Program-made: the position numbers and the translations under genes
Shown here: piece by piece, positions 28,067 to 36,046 of the stretch
Layout of the letters: each line of letters opens with the position of its first letter
Position numbering within the stretch: position 1 is the stretch's first letter
Origin: Stella humosa
GTDB lineage: Bacteria; Pseudomonadota; Alphaproteobacteria; ATCC43930; Allostellaceae
DNA: 64,000 nt
NCBI RefSeq assembly: GCF_006738645.1
Contig: NZ_AP019700.1
Location: forward strand, 4,508,001 to 4,572,000
Reading direction: 5' to 3'
The notes under the pieces: generated by a model
Told to the model about the DNA's origin: nothing
Seen by the model: the letters and a program-made list of their open reading frames with translations, nothing else
Databases searched by the model: none

Positions 28067-29667
28067 CCGCGCAGCGCCAGCATCTGGTCGAGATAGCCGT
28101 CGGGCGCCACGGCCGCGTCGACCAGGGCCGGGCCGGTGCCCGCGAACGCCGCGTCGAGCGCTGCGCGATAGCTGGTGGGGTCATCCGCGCGATAGCCACG
28201 CACGCCAAGGCCACTAGCGACGGCGGCGAAATCGACCGCCCCCAGTTCCACCCCGTCGCGCCGCATCTGGCGGTGCTGCTGCTTGATGTCGATGAGCGAC
28301 AGGGATCGGTCGTTGAAGACGACGACGACGATGCGGGCACCCGTCTGGGCCGCAGTCGCCAGTTCGCCCAGCCCCATGGCCAGCCCGCCATCGCCGGTGA
28401 AGGCCACGACCGGCCGGTCGGGCTCCGCCAGCGCGGCACCGATCGCGGCCGGCAGCGCGAAACCCATGGTCGACAGGCCGTTGGAGATCAGGAGGTCGCG
28501 CGGACGCCGCGCCCGCCAGAGGGCGGTGGCCGAGAACATGTGCGCCCCGGCATCGACGGTGGCCCGAGCATCCAGGCCCGCCGCGTCGGCTGCCGCCTGG
28601 GCGCCCAGTACCAGGTCGGGCGGGGTCAGCCGGCCGCCGCCGGTCCAGGCGATCCGCGCCAGCATCGCCTGGCGCAGCCGGGCGATCGCATCGGCCTGCC
28701 AGCCGGAGCGGCCGGCCCCCTTGGCCAGCGCGGCCAGCGCGGCGGCGGGCGTGCCGTAGAGGCCGGCGGCCGGGTCGATATAGCGCAGGGGAAAGGGCTG
28801 GCGCGCCACCTCGATCACCGGCGCCGCATAGCGCCAGGGCTGCGGGATCAGTTCCACCGGGTCGAGGCCGGCCAGGATGATCAGGTCGGCGGCGGCGACC
28901 GCCGCCGCCTCCAGCGAGCCGCCGGTGAAGAGCCCGACATAGGCCGGGTCGTCGTCGGCGACCACGCCCTTGGCCTTGTAGGTGACGAGTGCCGGGGCAC
29001 CAGTTGCGACGGCAAAGGCTCGGACGGCGGCTGCCAGCGCCGGGTCGGCGGCGGCCTCCAGCCCGCACAGCAGGATCGGCCGGTGGGCGCCGGCGACCAG
29101 GTCGCGTGCGGTCGCCAGGGCACCCTCGTCGGTCGCTTCGGCAGCGAATGGGATCGGCTCGGCCGCCGCCACGTCGCGGCGCGCGGCATCGCCGGTCACG
29201 TCGAAATGGACGACGCCGGCCGGGGCCGCCATCGCCCGGTCGAGCAGGCGTTCGACATCGTGCCCGGCATCTTCGCCGTCGAGCCGGCTCGACCCCTTGG
29301 CGATCGGCGCCAGCAGGGCCGAATGCTCGAAGAACTGGTGGCTGACGAAGCGGCGATGCTCGGGCGTGAAGCCGTCGGAGATGACGCAGAGCGGCGCCCG
29401 CTCCAGTGCCGCGCAGGCAATGCCGTTGACGGCGTTGGCCAGCCCCGGCCCCCGCGTGGTCAGCACCACGCCGGGCGCGCCCGTCACCTCCGCCGTGGCA
29501 AGCGCCATCAGCGCCGCCCCGGTCTCGTGCCGCGCCAGGACGAACTCGATGCCGCAGGCCGCCGCCGCGGCGATCGCATCCAGGCTGGTCTCGCCCCCGG
29601 GCACGCCGAAGATGCGGCGGACGCCGCGGCGGGAAAGCGATCGGATCAGCGCATCAAGAGGGGTCAT
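28063..29667 (-). CDS. thiamine-diphosphate-dependent enzyme, acetolactate synthase-like
   Basis: 534-residue member of the TPP decarboxylase/acetolactate-synthase family. The cofactor-activating glutamate is E48 in LARHETGAALMA. The TPP/Mg motif starts FTGDGGLAMG and ends VFNDRSLS in the last third. The middle domain looks non-catalytic (FAD-like fold). The start giving MTPLDALI was used. Related groups include acetolactate synthases, sulfopyruvate and phosphonopyruvate decarboxylases. The true substrate is not decided by sequence, but a partner that cleaves phosphonopyruvate downstream makes an oxo-acid decarboxylase role reasonable. Confidence 0.85.
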   Translation of the reverse strand: MTPLDALIRSLSRRGVRRIFGVPGGETSLDAIAAAAACGIEFVLARHETGAALMALATAEVTGAPGVVLTTRGPGLANAVNGIACAALERAPLCVISDGFTPEHRRFVSHQFFEHSALLAPIAKGSSRLDGEDAGHDVERLLDRAMAAPAGVVHFDVTGDAARRDVAAAEPIPFAAEATDEGALATARDLVAGAHRPILLCGLEAAADPALAAAVRAFAVATGAPALVTYKAKGVVADDDPAYVGLFTGGSLEAAAVAAADLIILAGLDPVELIPQPWRYAAPVIEVARQPFPLRYIDPAAGLYGTPAAALAALAKGAGRSGWQADAIARLRQAMLARIAWTGGGRLTPPDLVLGAQAAADAAGLDARATVDAGAHMFSATALWRARRPRDLLISNGLSTMGFALPAAIGAALAEPDRPVVAFTGDGGLAMGLGELATAAQTGARIVVVVFNDRSLSLIDIKQQHRQMRRDGVELGAVDFAAVASGLGVRGYRADDPTSYRAALDAAFAGTGPALVDAAVAPDGYLDQMLALRG

Positions 29668-29762
29668 CGCCGGCGAACGTCCATCTGGGGGGGATTGCAC
29701 CTGGCCTGGGAACCAGGCTCGATCGCAGCCTACAGCCAAATCCCGCCGAGGGGAGATCGCCG

Positions 29763-30116
29763 ATGCCGCCCGCCACCCGCAACCTTCTGGATCCGGGCGT
29801 CACCTCGCCCGCGGCCGAGGTGACGGAGCCCCTGCTGGCCGCCGCCGGCGTCCGGCTGGAGCGCATCCTGTCGCTGGGCCAGGCCTCGCCGCCCGGCTTC
29901 TGGTACGAGCAGGCGGAGGACGAATGGGTGGCGGTCCTCGCGGGCCGCGCCCGCCTCACCATCGCGGGCGAGCCGGCCGACCGCGAGTTCGGCCCCGGCG
30001 ACGCCATCTTCCTCCCGGCCGGCTGCCGCCACCGCGTCGCCTGGACGGACCCCGACCAGCCGACGGTCTGGCTCGCCCTGTTCATCGACGCCGCCCTTGG
30101 GGTACGGTCGACGTAA
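29763..30116 (+). CDS. cupin domain protein
   Basis: 117-residue single cupin barrel, typical of small metal-binding proteins with unknown ligands. Motif 1-like FWYEQAEDEWVAVLAGRARLT keeps a Glu but lacks the first two His. Motif 2 is GDAIFLPAGCRHRVAW with the His of the second metal site. A GAGGGGAG ribosome-binding site lies just upstream. Divergent from the TPP-enzyme gene by 95 bases. Confidence 0.82.
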   Translation: MPPATRNLLDPGVTSPAAEVTEPLLAAAGVRLERILSLGQASPPGFWYEQAEDEWVAVLAGRARLTIAGEPADREFGPGDAIFLPAGCRHRVAWTDPDQPTVWLALFIDAALGVRST

Positions 30117-30132
30117 TGACGTCATATATACT
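30116..30132 (+). promoter_or_regulatory. palindrome and -10 element of toxin-antitoxin promoter
   Basis: ATGACGTCAT, a perfect 10-base palindrome at 30116-30125, is followed at once by a TATACT -10-like box (30127-30132). The antitoxin GTG is 31 bases further on. This is the usual place for an antitoxin operator. The -35 region is not convincing. Confidence 0.4.
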
Positions 30133-30162
30133 CGCCACTTATCCGACGCAGGAGGGGCCGCA

Positions 30163-30438
30163 GTGAAGGAAGCCGTCTTTACGATGAAGCTCGAGCCCGC
30201 CTTGCGCGACGAGTTCATGGCGGAGGCCAAGGCCGTCGACCGGCCCGCATCCCAGATCATGCGCGACCTGATGCGCGATTTCATCCAGGAGCGTCAGCAG
30301 GCAAGAGAGTATGACGAATTCGTTCGCTGCAAGGTTGCAATCGCACTTGCGTCGATGGAGGATAGTGGGGGTATCCCCCATGAAGAGATCGAGGCGGAAG
30401 CTGCCGCATGGCGCGCCGAGGTGCTGAACGAGAATTGA
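30163..30438 (+). CDS. antitoxin of a RelE/ParE-type module
   Basis: 91-residue protein with an N-terminal ribbon-helix-helix-like segment (VFTMKLEPALRDEFMAEA, then RPASQIMRDLMRDFI) expected to bind the operator and a C-terminal acidic arm to hold the toxin. It starts at GTG with GGAGG seven bases upstream. A longer in-frame version would take in the promoter region. Stop TGA forms TTGA with the next gene's start. The local sequence is less GC-rich than its surroundings, which suggests transfer. Confidence 0.82.
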   Translation: MKEAVFTMKLEPALRDEFMAEAKAVDRPASQIMRDLMRDFIQERQQAREYDEFVRCKVAIALASMEDSGGIPHEEIEAEAAAWRAEVLNEN

Positions 30439-30719
30439 GAGTCGTTTGGTCCCGGGCAGCGAGCGAAGACCGGCGGACCATTCGAAACCACATCAAAGCC
30501 GACAGCCCACAAGCTGCCATTCGGATGGATGGCATACTTGTGGCGGCAGCCGGATGGTTGGCCCATCACCCGGAAATAGGCCAACCGGGCCGAATCAGTG
30601 GCACCCGAGAGTTCGTCCAGCACCCCAGCTACCGACTGGTCTACTCGGTAGAGGGCCAAATGGTCGTTGTGCTGGCCGTCATCCATACGGCGCGGTCATG
30701 GCCGCCCGGGCAAAGCTGA
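30435..30719 (+). CDS. RelE/ParE-family toxin
   Basis: 94-residue toxin of the ParE/RelE superfamily (gyrase poison or mRNA interferase; not decidable here). Typical pieces are RVVWSRAASEDRRTIRNHI near the N-terminus, GTREFVQHPSYRLVYSVEG in the middle, and VVVLAVIHTARSWP at the end. A TTG start overlapping the antitoxin stop in TTGA is favoured because the family normally begins right before this RVVWS segment. An ATG nine codons earlier (30408) is possible. The catalytic residue was not assigned. Confidence 0.82.
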   Translation: MRVVWSRAASEDRRTIRNHIKADSPQAAIRMDGILVAAAGWLAHHPEIGQPGRISGTREFVQHPSYRLVYSVEGQMVVVLAVIHTARSWPPGQS

Positions 30720-30733
30720 CCACGACGCTCTGG

Positions 30734-30970
30734 TCACGTCCGGAAGTACGGCTCCACCGTGCCCTTCAGCTTCATCGTCAGCGGGTGGCCGTGGCGATCG
30801 ACGGTCTTGCCGACCGCGACGCGGACCCAGCCCTCGCTGACGCAATATTCCTCGACGTTGGTCTTCTCGACACCGTTGAAACGGATGCCGATGCCGCGTT
30901 CGAGGAGGGCCTCGTCATAGTGCGGGCTGGCGGGGTTGTTGCAGAGCCGGTCGGGCGGGGTATCGGTCAT
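30734..30970 (-). CDS. DUF3297 family protein
   Basis: 78-residue protein matching the DUF3297 pattern of short proteins common in proteobacteria. Conserved pieces are DRLCNNPASPHYDE, RGIGIRFNGVEKTNVEEYC, and the ending MKLKGTVEPYF. Function unknown. It starts 11 bases after the gamma-glutamyltransferase stop, so it is the last gene of the aldehyde dehydrogenase-GGT unit. It faces the toxin gene across 14 bases. Confidence 0.85.
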   Translation of the reverse strand: MTDTPPDRLCNNPASPHYDEALLERGIGIRFNGVEKTNVEEYCVSEGWVRVAVGKTVDRHGHPLTMKLKGTVEPYFRT

Positions 30971-30981
30971 GTCGGTATTCC

Positions 30982-32673
30982 TCAGCTCTTGGGACGATCG
31001 GGCCAGAAGCGGACCTTGGCGCGGGCAAGACCGCCCGCCACGCCGATCGGGGTGCCGTCGGCGCGCCAGCAGGCGGCGCCAGTCAAAGTGCCATCCTCGC
31101 CGAAGGCGATGGCGTTCATGCCGCCGGCCACATGGGGCATGGCGGCGACTTCATGGCCGCGGGCCGCCAGTTCGGCGCGCACGGCCTCTGGCACGGCGTC
31201 CTCGACCTCGACTGGGCCGCCCTGGGTCCACAGGCGCGGCGCCTCGACCGCCTCCTGCAGCGCCATGCCGTGGTCGACCAGGTTGACGACCGCCTGCATG
31301 GCCGAGCCGAAGATGCGCAAGCCGCCCGGCAGGCCCAGTGCGAAGGCGGGCTTGCCGTCCTTCAGCACGATCAGCGGCGACATCGAGCTGGTGACGCGCT
31401 TTCCGGGTGCGATCGACTGGGTGAAGCCCGGATGCGGGTCGAACAGGTACATGTAGTTGTTGGGGATGATGCCGGTGCCGGGGATGACGAAGCGGGCGCC
31501 GAACAGGCTGTTGATGGTCTGCGTCGAGGCGACGACGTTGCCGGCGCCGTCGGCCACCGTCAGGTGGGTGGTGTTGGCCGATTCCGACGGGACGACGCCC
31601 GGCCCCCAGACCTGGCTGCGGGCCATGTCGATGCGACCCCGGCGCTCGGCTGCGTAGTCCTTGTCGATCAGGCGGTCGACCGGCACTGGCGTGAAGGCCG
31701 GGTCGGCGGTCGCCACCTTGCGGTCGGCGAACGCGATCTTCAGGACCTCGGCCAGCAGGTGCAGGGTGTCGGCGCTGCCGAAGCCCTTGGCGCCGATGTC
31801 GAAGCCCTCGAGGATGTTCAGCATCTGCACGATGTGCACGCCGCCCGACGATGGTGGCGGCGGCCCGATCACCTCGAACCCGCGATAGGTGCCGCGCACC
31901 GGCTGGCGCTCGATCGTGGCATAGCCGGCGAGATCGGCCATCGACAGGATGCCGCCCGCGCGGGCGAAATGATCGGCGATGATGCGGCCGAGCGCGCCGC
32001 CATAGACGGTGCCCGGCCCCTCCTTGGCGATGGTCCGCAGCGTCTCGGCATAGTCGCCCATCACCAGCCGCGAGCCGGCCGTGATCGGCAACCCGCCCGG
32101 CAGGAAGAGGGCTGCGATCCCCGGGTCGAGCGCCAGGTCGGGGGCGGCGTCGGACGCGCATTCCCAGAGATAGGGCGTGGTGCGGAAGCCGCGCGAGGCG
32201 TGGCGGATGGCAGGCTCCATCACGTCGGCCAGCGGCATGGTGCCGAAGCGGGCCAGCGTCTCGCACCAGGCCATCAGGTTGCCCGGCACGCACACCGCGC
32301 GCGGGCCGACCGCGTTCTGGCGCCCCTCGGTGTCGAGATAGTTGGGCAGCTTGTCGGAAACCGGGCGATAGAGGTCGGGCGTGGCCGCGGCTGGGGCATA
32401 GGCCTGGCCGTCGATCACCCGGTGGGTCCCGTCGGACAGCCGGATATGGGCCATGCCGCCGCCGAGAATGCCGACCATCATCGGCTCCACGACAGTCAGC
32501 GTGAAGAAGGAGGCGATGGCGGCATCGACGGCGTTGCCGCCGGCCGCCAGCATCTCCGCCCCCGCGGCCGAGGCCAGCGGGTGGTTGGTCACGACCATGC
32601 CGCGGGTGCCCGTGGCCGGGCGCTTCTCGCAGGCAAAGCTGGTCCCGGCGCGGGCGCGCCATCCGTCGGTCAT
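30982..32673 (-). CDS. gamma-glutamyltransferase
   Basis: Ntn-hydrolase that transfers or hydrolyses gamma-glutamyl groups (glutathione and relatives). The precursor self-cleaves before the catalytic threonine, here T368 in NTTHLTVADGAGN. Small-subunit motifs GGLRIFG and the large-subunit GTRGMVVTNHPLAS and PPPPSSGGVH are present. At 563 residues it is full-length. No clear signal peptide is seen at the N-terminus, so a cytosolic enzyme is possible, unlike the secreted E. coli one. AGGAGAG precedes the ATG. It starts 28 bases after the aldehyde dehydrogenase. Confidence 0.92.
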   Translation of the reverse strand: MTDGWRARAGTSFACEKRPATGTRGMVVTNHPLASAAGAEMLAAGGNAVDAAIASFFTLTVVEPMMVGILGGGMAHIRLSDGTHRVIDGQAYAPAAATPDLYRPVSDKLPNYLDTEGRQNAVGPRAVCVPGNLMAWCETLARFGTMPLADVMEPAIRHASRGFRTTPYLWECASDAAPDLALDPGIAALFLPGGLPITAGSRLVMGDYAETLRTIAKEGPGTVYGGALGRIIADHFARAGGILSMADLAGYATIERQPVRGTYRGFEVIGPPPPSSGGVHIVQMLNILEGFDIGAKGFGSADTLHLLAEVLKIAFADRKVATADPAFTPVPVDRLIDKDYAAERRGRIDMARSQVWGPGVVPSESANTTHLTVADGAGNVVASTQTINSLFGARFVIPGTGIIPNNYMYLFDPHPGFTQSIAPGKRVTSSMSPLIVLKDGKPAFALGLPGGLRIFGSAMQAVVNLVDHGMALQEAVEAPRLWTQGGPVEVEDAVPEAVRAELAARGHEVAAMPHVAGGMNAIAFGEDGTLTGAACWRADGTPIGVAGGLARAKVRFWPDRPKS

Positions 32674-32701
32674 CGGAACTCTCCTAAAGGCGAACTGGCA
32701 A

Positions 32702-34093
32702 TCAGGCCGGCAGGCGGAAATGGAACGACTTGGGCCGGGTCAGGTGCTCGTAGCCGACCCGCGACAGGGTGCAGCCGCGGCCGGAATCCTTGACCCCGGT
32801 CCAGGCCAGCGACGGGTCGAGATAGTCGCAGCGGTTCATGAACACGGTGCCCGTCTCGAGGCCGTCGCCGATGCGGGCGGCCGCTTCCACGTCGCGGGTG
32901 AAGATGGCGGCCGTCAGCCCGTAGCGGCTGTCGTTCATCAGGTGCTGCGCCTCGTCGTCGCCCGACACTTTCATGATGCCGACGACGGGGCCGAACGTCT
33001 CCTCGTTCATCACCCGCATCGAATGGTCGACGCCGGTCAGGATCTGCGGCGCCAGGTAGGGGCTGCCGGCCCGGTCGGCCGGGAACGCCCGGGGATCGAC
33101 CAGGGCGCGCGCGCCCTGCACCACCGCCTCGGCGGTCTGGGCGCGCACGAAATCGGCCGCGGCCGTGCGCACCATGGGGCCGAGGTTGGTATCGGCCTTG
33201 GTCGGGTCGCCCAGGCGATAGGTGCCGGTGAGCGCGACGGCCGCCTCGACGAAGCGGTCATGGATGGCGGCGTCGACATAGATGCGCTCGATGCCGCAGC
33301 AGGACTGGCCGGAATTGAAGAAGGCGCCGTCGACCAAGGTCTCGACCGCCTGGTCGAGGTCGGCATCGGCGCGGACATAGGCGGGGTCCTTGCCGCCCAA
33401 CTCCAGCCCGGCGCCGACGAAGCGGTCCGACAGCGCCTTCTGCACCGCGGCACCGCCCGCGACCGAGCCGGTGAAGCAGACGAAGGCGACGCGGCTATCG
33501 CGGATCATCCGCTCCGTGTCGCCATGGGACAGGTGGATGTGCTGGAAGACGCCGTCCGGCAGCCCCGCCGCGCGCATCGCCGCAGCATAGCGCTCTGCCA
33601 CCAGCGGCGTCTGGTGGGAGTGCTTCAGGATGACGGTGTTGCCCGCCGCCAGTGCCGGGATGATGGCGTTGACCGAGGTCAGGAAGGGATAGTTCCAGGG
33701 GGCGACGACGAAGACCACGCCCAGCGCCTCGCGCCGGATCCAGCGGTCGAAGCCGGCCTTTTCAGCCGGGCGGATGTCGGCCAGGGCGGCGGGTGCGGCA
33801 TCCAGCATGAAGCGGGCGCGCTCCTCGAACCCGCGCAGTTCGCCCGGCGACTGGCCGATCGGCCGGCCCATCTGCCAGGTCAGTTCCTCCGCGGCCCCCT
33901 CGCGCCCGGCCAGCAGCGCATCGACCGCGGCCGCCAGCAGCGCCTGCCGGCGGTCGAGCGGGGTCGCCTTCCAGCCGGCCGCCGCCCTGGCCGCGGCGGC
34001 CAGGGCCGCCTCGATCTCGGCGCCGCCGCCCAGCGGTCGCTCGCAATAGACCCGGCCATCGACCGGGCTGATCGTCTTCAGTACGTCTGCCAT
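32702..34093 (-). CDS. NAD(P)-dependent aldehyde dehydrogenase
   Basis: 463-residue aldehyde dehydrogenase. Catalytic cysteine C265 (GQSCCG) and general base E231 (LELGGKDP) are in place. The cofactor signature FTGSVAGG is at about 208 and the APWNYPF motif near 131. The length is near that of succinate-semialdehyde-type dehydrogenases, but the substrate is not fixed by sequence. Co-transcription with gamma-glutamyltransferase could point to gamma-glutamyl or amino-aldehyde catabolism, which is inference. Confidence 0.9.
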   Translation of the reverse strand: MADVLKTISPVDGRVYCERPLGGGAEIEAALAAAARAAAGWKATPLDRRQALLAAAVDALLAGREGAAEELTWQMGRPIGQSPGELRGFEERARFMLDAAPAALADIRPAEKAGFDRWIRREALGVVFVVAPWNYPFLTSVNAIIPALAAGNTVILKHSHQTPLVAERYAAAMRAAGLPDGVFQHIHLSHGDTERMIRDSRVAFVCFTGSVAGGAAVQKALSDRFVGAGLELGGKDPAYVRADADLDQAVETLVDGAFFNSGQSCCGIERIYVDAAIHDRFVEAAVALTGTYRLGDPTKADTNLGPMVRTAAADFVRAQTAEAVVQGARALVDPRAFPADRAGSPYLAPQILTGVDHSMRVMNEETFGPVVGIMKVSGDDEAQHLMNDSRYGLTAAIFTRDVEAAARIGDGLETGTVFMNRCDYLDPSLAWTGVKDSGRGCTLSRVGYEHLTRPKSFHFRLPA

Positions 34094-34169
34094 TCCATCG
34101 CCTGCACTTGCGCCGGCGCGGGATGTTAGTGGAGTGCGGGCCGCCGTGCCATCCGAATGGCAGGGCGCC

Positions 34170-35078
34170 CTATTCGGCGACGAGGCGCTGGCGCCGCTGG
34201 CGGGGCCGGATCGTCCGCGGCAGCGACAACAAGGTCATCGCCAGGCCGCCCGCCAGGACATACCAGGCCGGGCGGAAGCCGTATTCGATGTCGAGGTTGG
34301 CGGCCAGCACCATGCGCGGGTCGGCCCCGGTGGCAAGCGCGATCCAGGTCGCCTCGCCCAGTGCTGCCAGCACCGCGACGCCCACCGACAGCAGCACCAG
34401 CCGCAACGGTGAGCGACCGATGTCGAGCCGGACCGACAGCAGGCGATAGGCCATCAGCCAGAAATAGAAGGCGGCCAGCAGCGTCGGCTCCGCCTCCGGC
34501 AGCTTGAACTGCATCGACTGGTGCAGGATCGCCAGCGCGCCGATCAGGTAGGCGGACTTGTGCAGCATCCGCCAGCGCCGCCCGCCCAGGCGCTTCACCA
34601 TGGCGTCGGTCGAGGTGACGGCCAGTGCCGTCAGCAGCGCCAGCCCGACGAAGCCGATCGTCAGGTAGGTGCGCAACACGATCTCGGTCGCCACCCGCAC
34701 CAGGTCGAACTTCTGGTCGAGGATGTAGGCCATCAGGTGGAGCGCCACATAGACGAAGGCCGTCACCCCCACCATGCGCCGCACCAGCAGGATCGGCGCC
34801 CAGTCGACGATGCGGCGCAGCGGCGTGACCGCGAGCGACAGCACCAGGATGCGGATGGCCCAGGCCCCCGTCTCCTCGATCAGGAACTCGGTCGCCAGGG
34901 CCGAATAGCGTCCCATCTGCAACTCGGCCAGGATCCACAGGCCGGGCGCCACCAGCCCCGCCAGGGTCAGGGCCTTGAAGGCCGAGAAACGCCCCGCGCG
35001 GTCGCGCCAGGGTGCCATCGGCAGGCGCTGCCAGAGGCTGGCCGGGAAGTCGGATCGGGGCTGGGTGCGGGTTGTCAT
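34170..35078 (-). CDS. msrQ: MsrQ-like haem membrane protein
   Basis: 302-residue integral membrane protein of the ferric-reductase-like family. MsrQ supplies quinone-derived electrons to the periplasmic methionine-sulfoxide reductase MsrP. Haem-ligand histidines are in YVALHLMAYI and in RRWRMLHKSAYLIGALAILH. It is about 90 residues longer than core MsrQ, with an N-terminal extension and one or two extra C-terminal hydrophobic segments. No msrP lies nearby. It starts 47 bases after the transglutaminase gene, with no clear ribosome-binding site. Confidence 0.82.
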   Translation of the reverse strand: MTTRTQPRSDFPASLWQRLPMAPWRDRAGRFSAFKALTLAGLVAPGLWILAELQMGRYSALATEFLIEETGAWAIRILVLSLAVTPLRRIVDWAPILLVRRMVGVTAFVYVALHLMAYILDQKFDLVRVATEIVLRTYLTIGFVGLALLTALAVTSTDAMVKRLGGRRWRMLHKSAYLIGALAILHQSMQFKLPEAEPTLLAAFYFWLMAYRLLSVRLDIGRSPLRLVLLSVGVAVLAALGEATWIALATGADPRMVLAANLDIEYGFRPAWYVLAGGLAMTLLSLPRTIRPRQRRQRLVAE

Positions 35079-35125
35079 GGCGATTCTTGTACAATGCGGG
35101 TGCCGCCGCCGCATTTCACGCCCGA

Positions 35126-36046
35126 TCACGATCGCGTCGGCGGTTCCTTGGCCGAGGCCTTGGCCAGTTCGTCGAGCGGCGCCACGTCGACTCCCACCTC
35201 GATCGTATGGTCGCGGCCGCCGACGACGACGCCGTTGATGGGCGCCACGTCGCCATAGTCGCGGCCCCAGGCCAGCGTCACGTGGCCCACCCCCGGCAGC
35301 ACGTCGTTGGTCGGGTCGAGATCGACCCAGCCGATCGGTGGGCACCAGACCGCGAACCAGGCATGGCTGGCGTCCGCGCCCACCAGCCGGGGCATGCCCG
35401 GCGGCGGCATCGTCAACAGGTAGCCGCTGACATAGCGCGCCGGCAGGCCCAGCGCGCGCAGGCAGGCGATGCCGACATGGGCCAGGTCCTGGCAGACGCC
35501 GGCGCGGATCTCGAACACCCGGTCGACCGGGGTGGTGGCGTCGGTGACGGTGGTGTCGTAGCGGAAATCGGCGTGGATGCGCGCCATCAGGTCGATGGCA
35601 CCGGCCAGCACCGGCCGCCCCGCCGGGAAGCTCGGCCGGGCATAGACCGACAGGTCGCCTGCCGGGTTGACCAGCGGGGAATCGAACAGGAAATCGACCG
35701 CCGCCATCGCCTCGGGATCGACCGGCGCCTCCAGCGCGCCTCGCACGCGCTCCCACGGCCAGGTCGCGGCCGGGTCGGGCGGCGGGAAGGCGGCCTCCGC
35801 CACCCGGCTTTCGGCCATGATCTCCAGCGTGGTGTGCGGGTCCTCCAGCGTCAGCCATTCCGCGATGTTGCCGAAGGCATCGAGCCGGCGGGTGCGGCGG
35901 GTCGGCGGCGGATCGACCGTGACGGTGCTTTCGTCCACCCGCTGGCGCGCCGTCGGGCGCGGGATCAGGTGCAGGAGATGCTGCGACTGCGCCACCGGCT
36001 GGAGGTAGCGATAGGTCGTGCGATGGCGGACCCGATATTCCATCAT
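35126..36046 (-). CDS. transglutaminase-like protein (small)
   Basis: 306-residue protein with an N-terminal beta domain (about 1-150, common to bacterial transglutaminase-like enzymes) and a papain-fold core. The triad is C185 (RAGVCQDLAH), H228 (DASHAWFAV) and D244 (DLDPTND). Likely a cysteine protease or amide-forming/removing enzyme in the cytosol. The ATG overlaps the stop of the ATP-grasp gene by four bases, and a second transglutaminase lies two genes upstream, defining a conserved three-gene module. Confidence 0.9.
   Translation of the reverse strand: MMEYRVRHRTTYRYLQPVAQSQHLLHLIPRPTARQRVDESTVTVDPPPTRRTRRLDAFGNIAEWLTLEDPHTTLEIMAESRVAEAAFPPPDPAATWPWERVRGALEAPVDPEAMAAVDFLFDSPLVNPAGDLSVYARPSFPAGRPVLAGAIDLMARIHADFRYDTTVTDATTPVDRVFEIRAGVCQDLAHVGIACLRALGLPARYVSGYLLTMPPPGMPRLVGADASHAWFAVWCPPIGWVDLDPTNDVLPGVGHVTLAWGRDYGDVAPINGVVVGGRDHTIEVGVDVAPLDELAKASAKEPPTRS

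Noticed and set aside
35087-35094. TTGTACAA palindrome before the MsrQ-like gene
   Set aside because: Eight bases is too short to support a regulatory site without other evidence.
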